A DNA stretch of 48,075 bases from Methanobacteriota archaeon (GTDB lineage: Archaea > Halobacteriota > Methanomicrobia > Methanomicrobiales > Methanoculleaceae), in contig JASUSO010000006.1 of assembly GCA_030446015.1 (NCBI GenBank), positions 1-48,075 on the forward strand, in the 5' to 3' direction. The position numbers and the translations under genes were made by a program. Of the stretch, positions 1-6,368 are shown one piece after another (within the stretch, counting starts at the first letter, position 1; the number at the start of each line of letters is the position of its first letter). The notes beneath the pieces were generated by a model. It had not been told where the DNA came from. It made no database searches and saw only the letters and a program-made list of their open reading frames with translations.

Positions 1-92
1 TGAGAAGAACGACGGGCTGAAGGGCCGGAGTTCAAGCACCGTTAGGTGAGAAGAACGACGGGCTGAAGGGCCGGAGTTCAAGCACCGTTAGG
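1..92 (-). repeat. Two tandem 46 bp repeat units at left edge
   Basis: Two identical 46 bp units (1-46 and 47-92) are followed by a 7-base fragment of a third. Read on the minus strand each unit has the blocks GGTGCTTGAACTCCG, a central GC-rich segment, CGTCG and TCACCTAAC. This matches the order of blocks in the 47 bp units at the right edge of the window. There are no unique spacers, so this is not a CRISPR array. The array probably continues outside the window. Confidence 0.85.
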
Positions 93-168
93 TGAGAAGG
101 CGCGAAGGCGCGAAGGAGACAGTCAATACCCACCCATACTTCGCGTTCTTCGCGGCTCGAAGCCTGCG

Positions 169-203
169 GCTTCTCAAACTCCTTCCCAAAGGGGAAGTCG
201 TTT
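169..203 (+). repeat. Single hairpin repeat unit related to the edge arrays
   Basis: CTCAAACTCC is followed by the hairpin CTTCCC-AAAG-GGGAAG (about 182-197) and then GTCG. The block order (CTCAAACTCC, hairpin, GTCG) is the same as in the tandem arrays at both window edges. It lies downstream of the minus-strand gene ending at 293. It could act as an RNA hairpin or be a REP-like mobile repeat; the sequence does not decide. Confidence 0.6.
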
Positions 204-272
204 TTCGCGTGCGTCGGGAGATAGGATTAACCGGAGATGATTCGTCCTCCGGGAGAGGTTTTCAACAAAGCC

Positions 273-280
273 AAAAAAAA
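273..280 (-). terminator. T8 terminator of the gene at 293-913
   Basis: Eight A residues on the plus strand give a U8 run 12 bases after the stop codon of the minus-strand gene. This is typical of archaeal U-tract termination. Confidence 0.55.
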
Positions 281-292
281 GGATCGGCCGGA

Positions 293-913
293 TCACTCCG
301 GCTGGTACTGGAGGAACCGGGCGTCCACCGTCGCCCGCTCCCCGCCGTTCTTGACGAGCAGGTCCATGTAGGTATAGACCTCCGGGGCGTACTTCTTCAG
401 GACCTCCGGCGAGGTGTGGTAGAGCATGAAGGCCTCGGCGAAGATCGCCGCCTCTCTCCCCTCACCGGGGGGCGCCGTGATCCGGGCCAGGTAGGTGCCC
501 GGGTTCTCGGCAAGCGCCGCAAACGCCTTGCTCTCGTCAAACCCCCTCGTGTGGTAGACGCGGTAGCCCACCTGCTGGACAAAGACCTCGTCGGATCGCG
601 CTGGGTCTCTGTCCGACCGGATGTAGACGGCGTTCTCCTCGGCGACGTAGACCCCGCTCACGTCCCCGGCCGCACCCTCCCGCTTGAAGACATCGCTTTT
701 GCTGTCGATGTAGACAGTGAGGTTCTCCATAAATTCATCCCTGATTTTGGTGCTCTGCTGCAGCACCAGGGCCTCCGCCAGTGCCGCTTCGGTGCCGCTC
801 CCATCCCTGTTCTCCAGACGGAAACCGGCAACCGGGCTCACCGAGAAGACCGAACAGACGACGACAATGAGGATTGTCGCCGCAACCAACCGTGACCGGA
901 ACCGTGGGTCCAT
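293..913 (-). CDS. Secreted hypothetical protein, degenerate zincin-like
   Basis: About 206 residues. I place the start at ATG 913, which has GAGGG nine bases upstream (923-927) and a TATA box near 953-965; an upstream in-frame start at 937 has no such support. An N-terminal hydrophobic segment (roughly residues 8-28) ending in VAGF looks like a signal peptide, so the protein is probably exported. The C-terminal half has AEAFMLYHTSPEVLKKYAP, which resembles the glutamate-containing helix and following proline segment of some zinc metallopeptidases. The expected HExxH is absent: the matching place reads QQVGYRVYH. I infer a non-catalytic relative of that fold, but similarity is weak and the role is unknown. 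Confidence 0.6.
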   Translation of the reverse strand: MDPRFRSRLVAATILIVVVCSVFSVSPVAGFRLENRDGSGTEAALAEALVLQQSTKIRDEFMENLTVYIDSKSDVFKREGAAGDVSGVYVAEENAVYIRSDRDPARSDEVFVQQVGYRVYHTRGFDESKAFAALAENPGTYLARITAPPGEGREAAIFAEAFMLYHTSPEVLKKYAPEVYTYMDLLVKNGGERATVDARFLQYQPE

Positions 914-947
914 AGTTTGTTTCCCTCTGCGTAACAAAGAGTTTCAA

Positions 948-970
948 ACTTGTTATTATATATTTTTCTA
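948..970 (-). promoter_or_regulatory. TATA box for the gene at 293-913
   Basis: The minus strand reads AAATATATAATAA centred near 959. That puts a transcript start near 933, just upstream of the GAGGG ribosome site. The stretch 914-1142 is AT-rich and serves as a divergent promoter region. Confidence 0.5.
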
Positions 971-1072
971 ATTCTAAAAAACAAATTATAACCAGTAGAT
1001 TATTGAAACGCCAAATATGATCAAACCGTCCCGTCAAAGAGTTTCTGAGAATCGGCGACCGAAACACAGCAA

Positions 1073-1084
1073 ATGATATAAACA
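1073..1084 (+). promoter_or_regulatory. TATA box for the nifH-like gene
   Basis: ATGATATAAACA centred near 1078 predicts a transcript start near 1104, leaving a leader of about 39 bases. No clear ribosome binding site precedes the ATG at 1143. Confidence 0.45.
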
Positions 1085-1142
1085 TCCACTCCCGGAACCG
1101 CATCCGACACATAATTACCCATGCAAGCGCATACTAGATCCG

Positions 1143-1961
1143 ATGAAACAGATCGCCCTCTACGGGAAGGGGGGAATCGGGAAATCCACCACTGCAGCGA
1201 ACCTCTCGGCAGCACTCGCAGGTGAAGGGCTCGATATCCTGCAGATCGGCTGCGATCCGAAGCACGACAGCACCCGCATGCTGATGCACGGGACCTGGAT
1301 CCCGACGGTCCTCGACCTCATCCGGGAGCGCGGAGACGAGAATATCACCGTCGACGACGTGGTCTACCGGGGCTTCCGCGGCGTGCGCTGCGTGGAGGCG
1401 GGAGGGCCCGAGCCCGGGATCGGGTGCGCCGGCCGGGGGATCATCGCGACGTTCCAGCTCCTCGAACGCCTGGACGCCCTCAAGGGCGACGTGATCGTCT
1501 ACGACGTCCTCGGCGACGTCGTCTGCGGCGGGTTCGCGATGCCGATGCGCGAGGGATACGCGCAGGAGGTCTACCTGGTCACCTCCGGCGAGCTGATGTC
1601 CATCTACGCGGCAAACAACATCGCAAAAGCCATCGCGCGGCTCTCGCGACGGGTGCGGAGCAGGTGCACGCTCGGGGGTGTCATCTGCAACGCAAAGAAT
1701 ATCGAGGGCGAGCAGGAGCTCGTGGAGGAGTTCGCCCGCCGGATCAACTCCCGGCTCATCGCCTACATCCCCCGCGACCGGGTGGTGCAGATCGCGGAAC
1801 TGCAGAAACAGACGGTCGTCGAGTACGCCCCCGAGTCCAACCAGGCGGCGGTCTACCAGGAACTCGCACGCGCGGTCTACGGCAACGAGACGACGAGCAT
1901 CCCCACACCCCTCGAGATGGATGAACTCGAATCCTTCGCCCTCGAATTCGTCCAGGTATGA
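1143..1961 (+). CDS. NifH-like ATP-dependent reductase (group IV type)
   Basis: 272 residues, the usual NifH length. It has the Walker A motif GKGGIGKST (8-16), the two [4Fe-4S] cysteines C95 (GIGCAGRG) and C128 (GDVVCGG), and R98 at the place of the NifH ADP-ribosylated arginine. Such proteins form homodimers that pass electrons with ATP hydrolysis to a NifD/K-like partner. The sequence also fits CfbC, the reductase of the coenzyme F430 pathway. However, the gene downstream is not the HPRPS-type CfbD I would expect. It overlaps that gene by 41 bases, so the two are probably translated together. Function as a reductase is well supported; the substrate of the complex is not known. No nifE, nifN or nifB is present in the window. 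Confidence 0.85.
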   Translation: MKQIALYGKGGIGKSTTAANLSAALAGEGLDILQIGCDPKHDSTRMLMHGTWIPTVLDLIRERGDENITVDDVVYRGFRGVRCVEAGGPEPGIGCAGRGIIATFQLLERLDALKGDVIVYDVLGDVVCGGFAMPMREGYAQEVYLVTSGELMSIYAANNIAKAIARLSRRVRSRCTLGGVICNAKNIEGEQELVEEFARRINSRLIAYIPRDRVVQIAELQKQTVVEYAPESNQAAVYQELARAVYGNETTSIPTPLEMDELESFALEFVQV

Positions 1962-2988
1962 GGGGTGCACCCTGACCGGGGCGCTCTCGGTGCTCACGGA
2001 AGTACGGGACGCCGTCTCCATCATCCACGGACCGGCGGGGTGCACGCACCACAACTTCTCCCTCCTGCACGCCACCCACCTCGCGAACGACCGGCTCGAG
2101 GTCCCCCGCCTTACCTCCACCCATCTCACGGAGAACGGCATCATCTTTGGCGGCGAGGACGCGCTGGAGGAGACCATCGCGCAGGCGCTCTCCCGCTCAC
2201 CCGCCTCCATCTTCGTCCTCTCGACCTGCATCGTCGAGACGATCGGAGACGACGTCGCGGCGATCTGCGCAAAAAGCCGGGGCGTCCCGGTCATCCCCGT
2301 GCCGACCGCCGGATTCCTCGGGGGGGTCTTCGAGACGGGGGTGAAAAACGCCCTCTCCTCCGTCGCATCGCTTGCCGGTCCAACGGACGAGAAGACCCTC
2401 TCGGCAAACCTGATCGGCGAGAAGAACCTGGAGTACGGCGTCGACGAGAACGCGGCCGAGATCGTGCGCCTCCTCTCCCTGCTCGGGATACCGGTCAACC
2501 TCCGGTTCGTGCGGGGGATCGGGACACGGGATATCAGGCGGCTCGGCTCGGCCGCCGTGAACATTCTCCGGGAACCGGCGCTCCGGCCGGTCGGCGATGA
2601 CCTCGAACGGAGGCTCGGGACGCCGTACGTCGACTCGTTCCCGGCGGGCCTCACCGGGACGTGCCGGTTCCTCGAAGAGGTCGGCCGGATCTGCGGCGTC
2701 GACGCCACCGCCGCCGTCGAGGAGGAGGAGACTCACCAGAAGGAGATGCTCTCCCGGTTCGACGACATTGCCGGGAGCCGGGTCTGCTTCCAGTCGCCCC
2801 ACCCGATGCTCAGGGGCGATCCGGGTGCTGAGGCGATCTGCACCGAATGCGCCGAAGCCCTCGATCTCACCGTCGACCCGGACGGGATCCCCATCCCGCT
2901 CCCCTACCCGGCGCCTGTCGGAACCGCCGGTCTCCGGCGGATGCTGCACCGGTGGCGGGTGCTGATCCGGGAGAAGCAGCGGGGGTGA
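1921..2988 (+). CDS. NifD-like catalytic component, unknown substrate
   Basis: 355 residues counted from ATG 1921, the only ATG near the conserved N-terminus. This start lies inside the end of the NifH-like gene in another frame. Three cysteines, C16 (EGCTLTG), C41 (GPAGC) and C103 (STCIVE), are spaced 25 and 62 apart, close to the spacing of the NifD P-cluster ligands. [16 protein letters not shown] and the [10 protein letters not shown] segment are typical of nitrogenase component 1 proteins. It is shorter than NifD (about 480 residues), as expected for group IV proteins. With the NifH-like partner it should reduce something with an iron-sulfur cluster, but the sequence does not name the substrate. 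A second component-1-like gene lies at 5095-6222. Confidence 0.8.
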   Translation: MNSNPSPSNSSRYEGCTLTGALSVLTEVRDAVSIIHGPAGCTHHNFSLLHATHLANDRLEVPRLTSTHLTENGIIFGGEDALEETIAQALSRSPASIFVLSTCIVETIGDDVAAICAKSRGVPVIPVPTAGFLGGVFETGVKNALSSVASLAGPTDEKTLSANLIGEKNLEYGVDENAAEIVRLLSLLGIPVNLRFVRGIGTRDIRRLGSAAVNILREPALRPVGDDLERRLGTPYVDSFPAGLTGTCRFLEEVGRICGVDATAAVEEEETHQKEMLSRFDDIAGSRVCFQSPHPMLRGDPGAEAICTECAEALDLTVDPDGIPIPLPYPAPVGTAGLRRMLHRWRVLIREKQRG

Positions 2989-3015
2989 AGGGGCGGAGGC
3001 CGCCCACGCACGATC

Positions 3016-3057
3016 TCTTTTATACCTCCTCCGCTGAAAAGGTCCCATTGGAGAGGG
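3016..3057 (+). promoter_or_regulatory. TATA box and ribosome site of the UspA gene
   Basis: CTTTTATAC (3016-3024) is followed by the ribosome site GGAGAGGG (3050-3057), seven bases before ATG 3065. The predicted transcript start is near 3047. Confidence 0.55.
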
Positions 3058-3064
3058 TATCAGA

Positions 3065-3538
3065 ATGTTCGAACGCATCCTGTTTCCAACGGACTTTTCA
3101 GCGCCCTCCATGAAGGTGCTGGACTACATCCCCGTGCTGCACGAGGCGGGAACCCGGGAGGTGGTTCTCGTCCACGTCATCGACTCAAAAGAGATCACGC
3201 GGATCGCTTCAGGGGGGCAGGGATTCCTCGGGACCGTGCCCGACCGGGAGACAGAGGCCCAGAAGGAGGTGCGAGACGAGATCCGACACCGGATCATCGA
3301 CACCCGCCGGGCGCTTGAACGGCAGGGCGTGAAGGTGACCGTCCTGACGCCCACCGGCAATCCGGGAGAGGAGATCGTGGCCGCGGCCGATGCGGAAGGG
3401 GCCTCGCTCATCGTCATCGGCTCCCACGGCCGGTCGAACCTCCGCGACCGCCTGCTCGGGACGGTCTCGGAGTACGTGATCAAGAACGCCCGCCAGCCGG
3501 TTCTGGTCGTCAAGCGGGAGACGATCGGGGGGAGATAA
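3065..3538 (+). CDS. Universal stress protein, UspA family
   Basis: 157 residues with the one-domain Usp fold. The N-terminus FERILFPTDFS and the C-terminal nucleotide site GSHGRSNLRDRLLGTVS (pattern G-2x-G-9x-G-T/S) indicate an ATP-binding Usp. The family is cytoplasmic and binds ATP or AMP under stress. The gene has its own promoter and faces the minus-strand gene ending at 3572, so it is likely a single-gene transcript despite following the nif-like pair by 76 bases. Confidence 0.9.
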   Translation: MFERILFPTDFSAPSMKVLDYIPVLHEAGTREVVLVHVIDSKEITRIASGGQGFLGTVPDRETEAQKEVRDEIRHRIIDTRRALERQGVKVTVLTPTGNPGEEIVAAADAEGASLIVIGSHGRSNLRDRLLGTVSEYVIKNARQPVLVVKRETIGGR

Positions 3539-3571
3539 TCCTCCCCACCCTCCCTGTGTCAAAAGAGGTAT

Positions 3572-4159
3572 CTACCGCTCCTGCCGGGCTTCGAGCAGCC
3601 GCCGTATCGCCCGGAGTTCCTCCAGCACCGCATCGGCGGCCGGCGCTCCTTCGGGCTCGCCCCCGGTCGCGGCGACCGGCCCGGTCATCCGGACGAAGTT
3701 CATGATCTTCTCCTGGAGGTCCTTCGGGTCCGCGATCCCGTTGATGACGATCTCCGCCTGCGCCTGGGCAGAGTAGCCCGCGGTCTGCACCCGAACGGCC
3801 GAGAAGGAGAAGAACCGCATCAGGGGCCCCTGGGAGACATCGACATTCGTGATCCGGTTGTAGGGGACGATCCCCGTCTGCCGGAACCAGACCCCGCGCT
3901 GCCAGGTCACCTCGGTGACGGTGAGCCGGTAGACGATGCTCTCGTGGTAGAGCGGTATCCAGTAGGCGACGAAGGCGATGATGGCGAGCACCGGGACGGC
4001 GACGGCGAGAGCGACGGGCGGCGGGCTGAGTATGACGACGGGGACGAGCCAGGGCAGGATGAAGACGACGACGGCCAGGATCAGGGATGCGTAGAGGTAC
4101 GACCGGAACTGCGGCACCGGTTTGAACGCTTCCCCTATGCGGAACGTGATGATGGGCAT
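3572..4159 (-). CDS. Membrane protein with bacterial PH domain (bPH2)
   Basis: 195 residues. Two hydrophobic helices lie at about 24-44 and 48-70. They are followed by a YdbS/YdbT-like PH segment: RLTVTEVTWQRGVW, then PYNRITNVDVSQGP. The tail (about 165-195) is acidic and basic and may form a short coiled coil (VLEELRAIRRLLEARQ). Proteins of this family sit in the cytoplasmic membrane and their role is unknown. A TATA-like GATTTAATC (near 4190, minus strand) would start the transcript about five bases before ATG 4159, so it need not be co-transcribed with the upstream acetyltransferase gene. Confidence 0.75.
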   Translation of the reverse strand: MPIITFRIGEAFKPVPQFRSYLYASLILAVVVFILPWLVPVVILSPPPVALAVAVPVLAIIAFVAYWIPLYHESIVYRLTVTEVTWQRGVWFRQTGIVPYNRITNVDVSQGPLMRFFSFSAVRVQTAGYSAQAQAEIVINGIADPKDLQEKIMNFVRMTGPVAATGGEPEGAPAADAVLEELRAIRRLLEARQER

Positions 4160-4174
4160 GTTATCGCACTCATC

Positions 4175-4654
4175 TCAACGGGAGCAGATTAAATCTTCCC
4201 GGCCGGTGAGGTCTCTCCTGAGGATGCAGCGATCGCCTCCCTCACCGAAGTAGGCCGGGAAGAAGTCCGTCTCCAGAAAGCCGTGCCTCGCGTAGAGCGC
4301 CCGGGCGGCCCGGTTCTCCGGCGCGACCGAGAGATAGACCTCATACGCTCCACGGTCGCGGAGGCCGGCGATGACGGCGGCAACGAGGGCCTCCCCGAAC
4401 CCCCTGCGCCGGTAGCGCTCCGCCACCACCAGCCGGATGATCCACCCCGTCGTCTGCCGGTGCTGGACGAGAGCACCGATGGTATAGCCGGCGACCTCCC
4501 CGCCGAACTCCGCAACGAGAAAGGTATCGGCAAAGAGGACGCCGGCCTGCCGGATGAAGACCTCGGGTTTGCATCCCTTCGGGCTGTTCTCTCGCTCGAG
4601 GGCACAGACCGCCGAGAAATCCGTATCAAGGTATCCCCTGATCGTCGGTTCCAT
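4175..4654 (-). CDS. GNAT family N-acetyltransferase (RimI-like)
   Basis: 159 residues from ATG 4654 (MEPTIRGYLDTD). A TATA-like TTTTTAACT lies 26 bases upstream, so the message is probably leaderless and the longer frame to 4708 is not used. The acetyl-CoA site is RLVVAERYRRRGFGEALV (the R/Q-x-x-G-x-G/A loop). The later NRAARALYARHGF is the usual GNAT motif B. RimI-type members acetylate the N-terminus of proteins; the target here cannot be told. It ends 15 bases before the PH-domain gene. Confidence 0.8.
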   Translation of the reverse strand: MEPTIRGYLDTDFSAVCALERENSPKGCKPEVFIRQAGVLFADTFLVAEFGGEVAGYTIGALVQHRQTTGWIIRLVVAERYRRRGFGEALVAAVIAGLRDRGAYEVYLSVAPENRAARALYARHGFLETDFFPAYFGEGGDRCILRRDLTGREDLICSR

Positions 4655-4731
4655 GCCGGTATATTCGTCGTGATGAGTTAAAAAAGAGGGAACTATCCCG
4701 AACAGCACTCTCTGAGCCTGCCGGCTCGCGC

Positions 4732-4932
4732 TTACTTCTTGCCCGCCTGGAGCATGTCGCGCGCCATCTTGTAGGTCTCGACCTTCTGCTTCATCAACTC
4801 AATCCAGTGCTCTTTCATCTTGATGCGGTTCTCGATCATCCGGACCGTCAACTGCCGCACCTGGTCCTCGTCAAGAAGTTCGAACATCCGCTCAAGGAGC
4901 ATCCCGTGAGCGCCGGGTCTACCACCATGCAT
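4732..4932 (-). CDS. Small helical hypothetical protein
   Basis: 66 residues, mostly charged helix from residue 11 on (MLLERMFELLDEDQVRQL onward), with no cysteines or membrane segment. GGAGG lies nine bases before ATG 4932, and a TATA-like TTTTTATGAC lies near 5001. The gene is therefore likely real although small. It sits between the GNAT gene and the second NifD-like gene on the same strand. Whether it belongs to the nitrogenase-like system is unknown. Confidence 0.6.
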   Translation of the reverse strand: MHGGRPGAHGMLLERMFELLDEDQVRQLTVRMIENRIKMKEHWIELMKQKVETYKMARDMLQAGKK

Positions 4933-5094
4933 ATCCCATAACCTCCTCAGTGCGATCTGCCTCCCGGGCAGAACGGCACCCCTGTGCTCACCGGGTCATA
5001 AAAACCTTATGGCGGAGGCGGCTGCCCCGTGCTCAACGAGAACGCGGCGAGGATTACGGGCGAAGTTCCGCCCGGCAGGGCAACTCCCTCCCTC

Positions 5095-6222
5095 TCAGCG
5101 CCGGTTCCGGTCGATGCAGGCGTTGAGCACCTCCTCCATCAGCCGGAGCGCCCCCTCAACCCCGGCCACCGCGTGAGAGGAGAGTGCGACCCGATCACGG
5201 AGCGGCAGCGTCAGCCCGACGAACGCGGCGCCGGGAGCGACCGACGCCTCGTAGGAGGAGCCGAGGATCAGGTCGGGTTCGGCGCCGAGGATCATCTCGC
5301 GGATGACCGAGAAGTCGGTCGTAGGGGTGGCGCCGGGCGCATCGTTCCGGGCGGCGACGCAGGCGATATCGGCACCGAGGTACCGGTCGAGGAGTTCGGC
5401 GGCAAACGTGGCATACGAGTACCCGGCAGAGATCGCCACCCGGGGCGGGTCGAACCTCCTGAGATACTTGTCGCAGGCCTTCTTGATCCGGGCCTCGGCC
5501 CATGCGATCTCTGCCGTGACCGGGCGTGCATCGACGCCGTCGATCTCGGCGGCAAGTCTCTCGAACGTCCCGGCAACGGCATCGAGGCCCAGGAGCGAGC
5601 CGCAGGCCGTCCCGACGCCGCTCGCGAGGTCCGGGTTCGTGCCGACGGTGAGGGGCGCCGCACGGTGAGCCGCAGCGTAGCGGTCCAGGCAGAACGTGGT
5701 GGCGACTGCGGCGCCGGCCAGGTTGAGCAGGCGCCGCGCCTCGATGGCATTGCCCCGGCAGAAGGGGTCGGTGCGGCAGATGCCGTCGATGTTGACGCCG
5801 GCGGCATCGGGGTCCACCTCCGGCGCGACCTCGCCGAGTGCCCGGCGATATCCGGCCTCGAAGTCCCCGAGGAACCCCGGGCTGTCGACGATCAGGACCT
5901 GCCCGTCACGCGCGAGATCGCCGATATCCTCGCCCATGATGGCGGGCACGCAGGTGTTGACCACGGCTATCCGGGGGTACCGGCCCTCGAGTTCCCGGAT
6001 CACCTCCGCGAGACGGGACTCCGTGCCGAAGATGATCTCGTTCTCGACGAGGAACGTCCCGTAAATGGGGACCCCGACGAGCGATGCGGGGTAGAAGTAG
6101 CAGCCGCTCGAACCGTGGACGACGACGGCGAGGTCCTCGAACCCCGCGAGGCAGGCGACCGCCCCGGTCATCGCACAGGGCCAGAGCGGGTTTTCGCACG
6201 GCGTACGCTGGTTGTTTTGCAT
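5095..6222 (-). CDS. NifD/NifK-like nitrogenase component 1 protein
   Basis: 375 residues. Cysteines C16 (LWPCAMTGA), C41 (GSSGCYF) and C91 (VNTCVPA) are spaced 25 and 50 apart, like P-cluster ligands. VENEIIFGTESRLAEVI and DSPGFLGDFEAGY are component 1 signatures. The first two cysteines have exactly the numbering of those in the NifD-like protein at 1921-2988, so the two could pair as alpha and beta subunits; this is an inference. No NifH gene adjoins it on this strand, so it would borrow the reductase at 1143-1961 or another in the genome. The TATA box at 6251-6260 predicts a leader of about seven bases. Substrate unknown. Confidence 0.8.
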   Translation of the reverse strand: MQNNQRTPCENPLWPCAMTGAVACLAGFEDLAVVVHGSSGCYFYPASLVGVPIYGTFLVENEIIFGTESRLAEVIRELEGRYPRIAVVNTCVPAIMGEDIGDLARDGQVLIVDSPGFLGDFEAGYRRALGEVAPEVDPDAAGVNIDGICRTDPFCRGNAIEARRLLNLAGAAVATTFCLDRYAAAHRAAPLTVGTNPDLASGVGTACGSLLGLDAVAGTFERLAAEIDGVDARPVTAEIAWAEARIKKACDKYLRRFDPPRVAISAGYSYATFAAELLDRYLGADIACVAARNDAPGATPTTDFSVIREMILGAEPDLILGSSYEASVAPGAAFVGLTLPLRDRVALSSHAVAGVEGALRLMEEVLNACIDRNRR

Positions 6223-6247
6223 CGGTCTACAAGATCATGGCGGTGCG

Positions 6248-6262
6248 GGGATATAAAAGACG
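6248..6262 (-). promoter_or_regulatory. TATA box of the second NifD-like gene
   Basis: The minus strand reads TCTTTTATAT centred near 6255, which sets the transcript start near 6229 and leaves a leader of about seven bases before ATG 6222. Confidence 0.55.
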
Positions 6263-6319
6263 GGGAATGACCAGGTCATCAGGTACATCCGAGGGGGCAT
6301 GATCTTCACAGGGTGGTCT

Positions 6320-6326
6320 TGAAAAA
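6320..6326 (-). terminator. T7 terminator after the phospholipase C-like gene
   Basis: A seven-A run on the plus strand gives U7 about 42 bases after the stop codon of the minus-strand gene at 6369-8420. Confidence 0.45.
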
Positions 6327-6368
6327 AAGGGAGTGCAGGTCACCGCCCGCAGGCGGGAGCGACAGGGC

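Noticed and set aside
1-92. Possible CRISPR array at the left edge, and likewise at 47977-48075
   Set aside because: The units repeat with no unique spacers and no cas genes are present; these are plain tandem repeats.
1134-2708. Long open frame on the minus strand, antisense to the nifH-like and nifD-like genes
   Set aside because: High GC makes long empty frames on the opposite strand. The protein has low-complexity composition and no recognisable motif, while the plus strand has clear catalytic motifs.
1143-2988. Direct naming of the pair as CfbC-CfbD
   Set aside because: The reductase fits CfbC, but the second protein lacks the N-terminal pattern I associate with CfbD, and a second D-type gene is near. 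I kept the call general.
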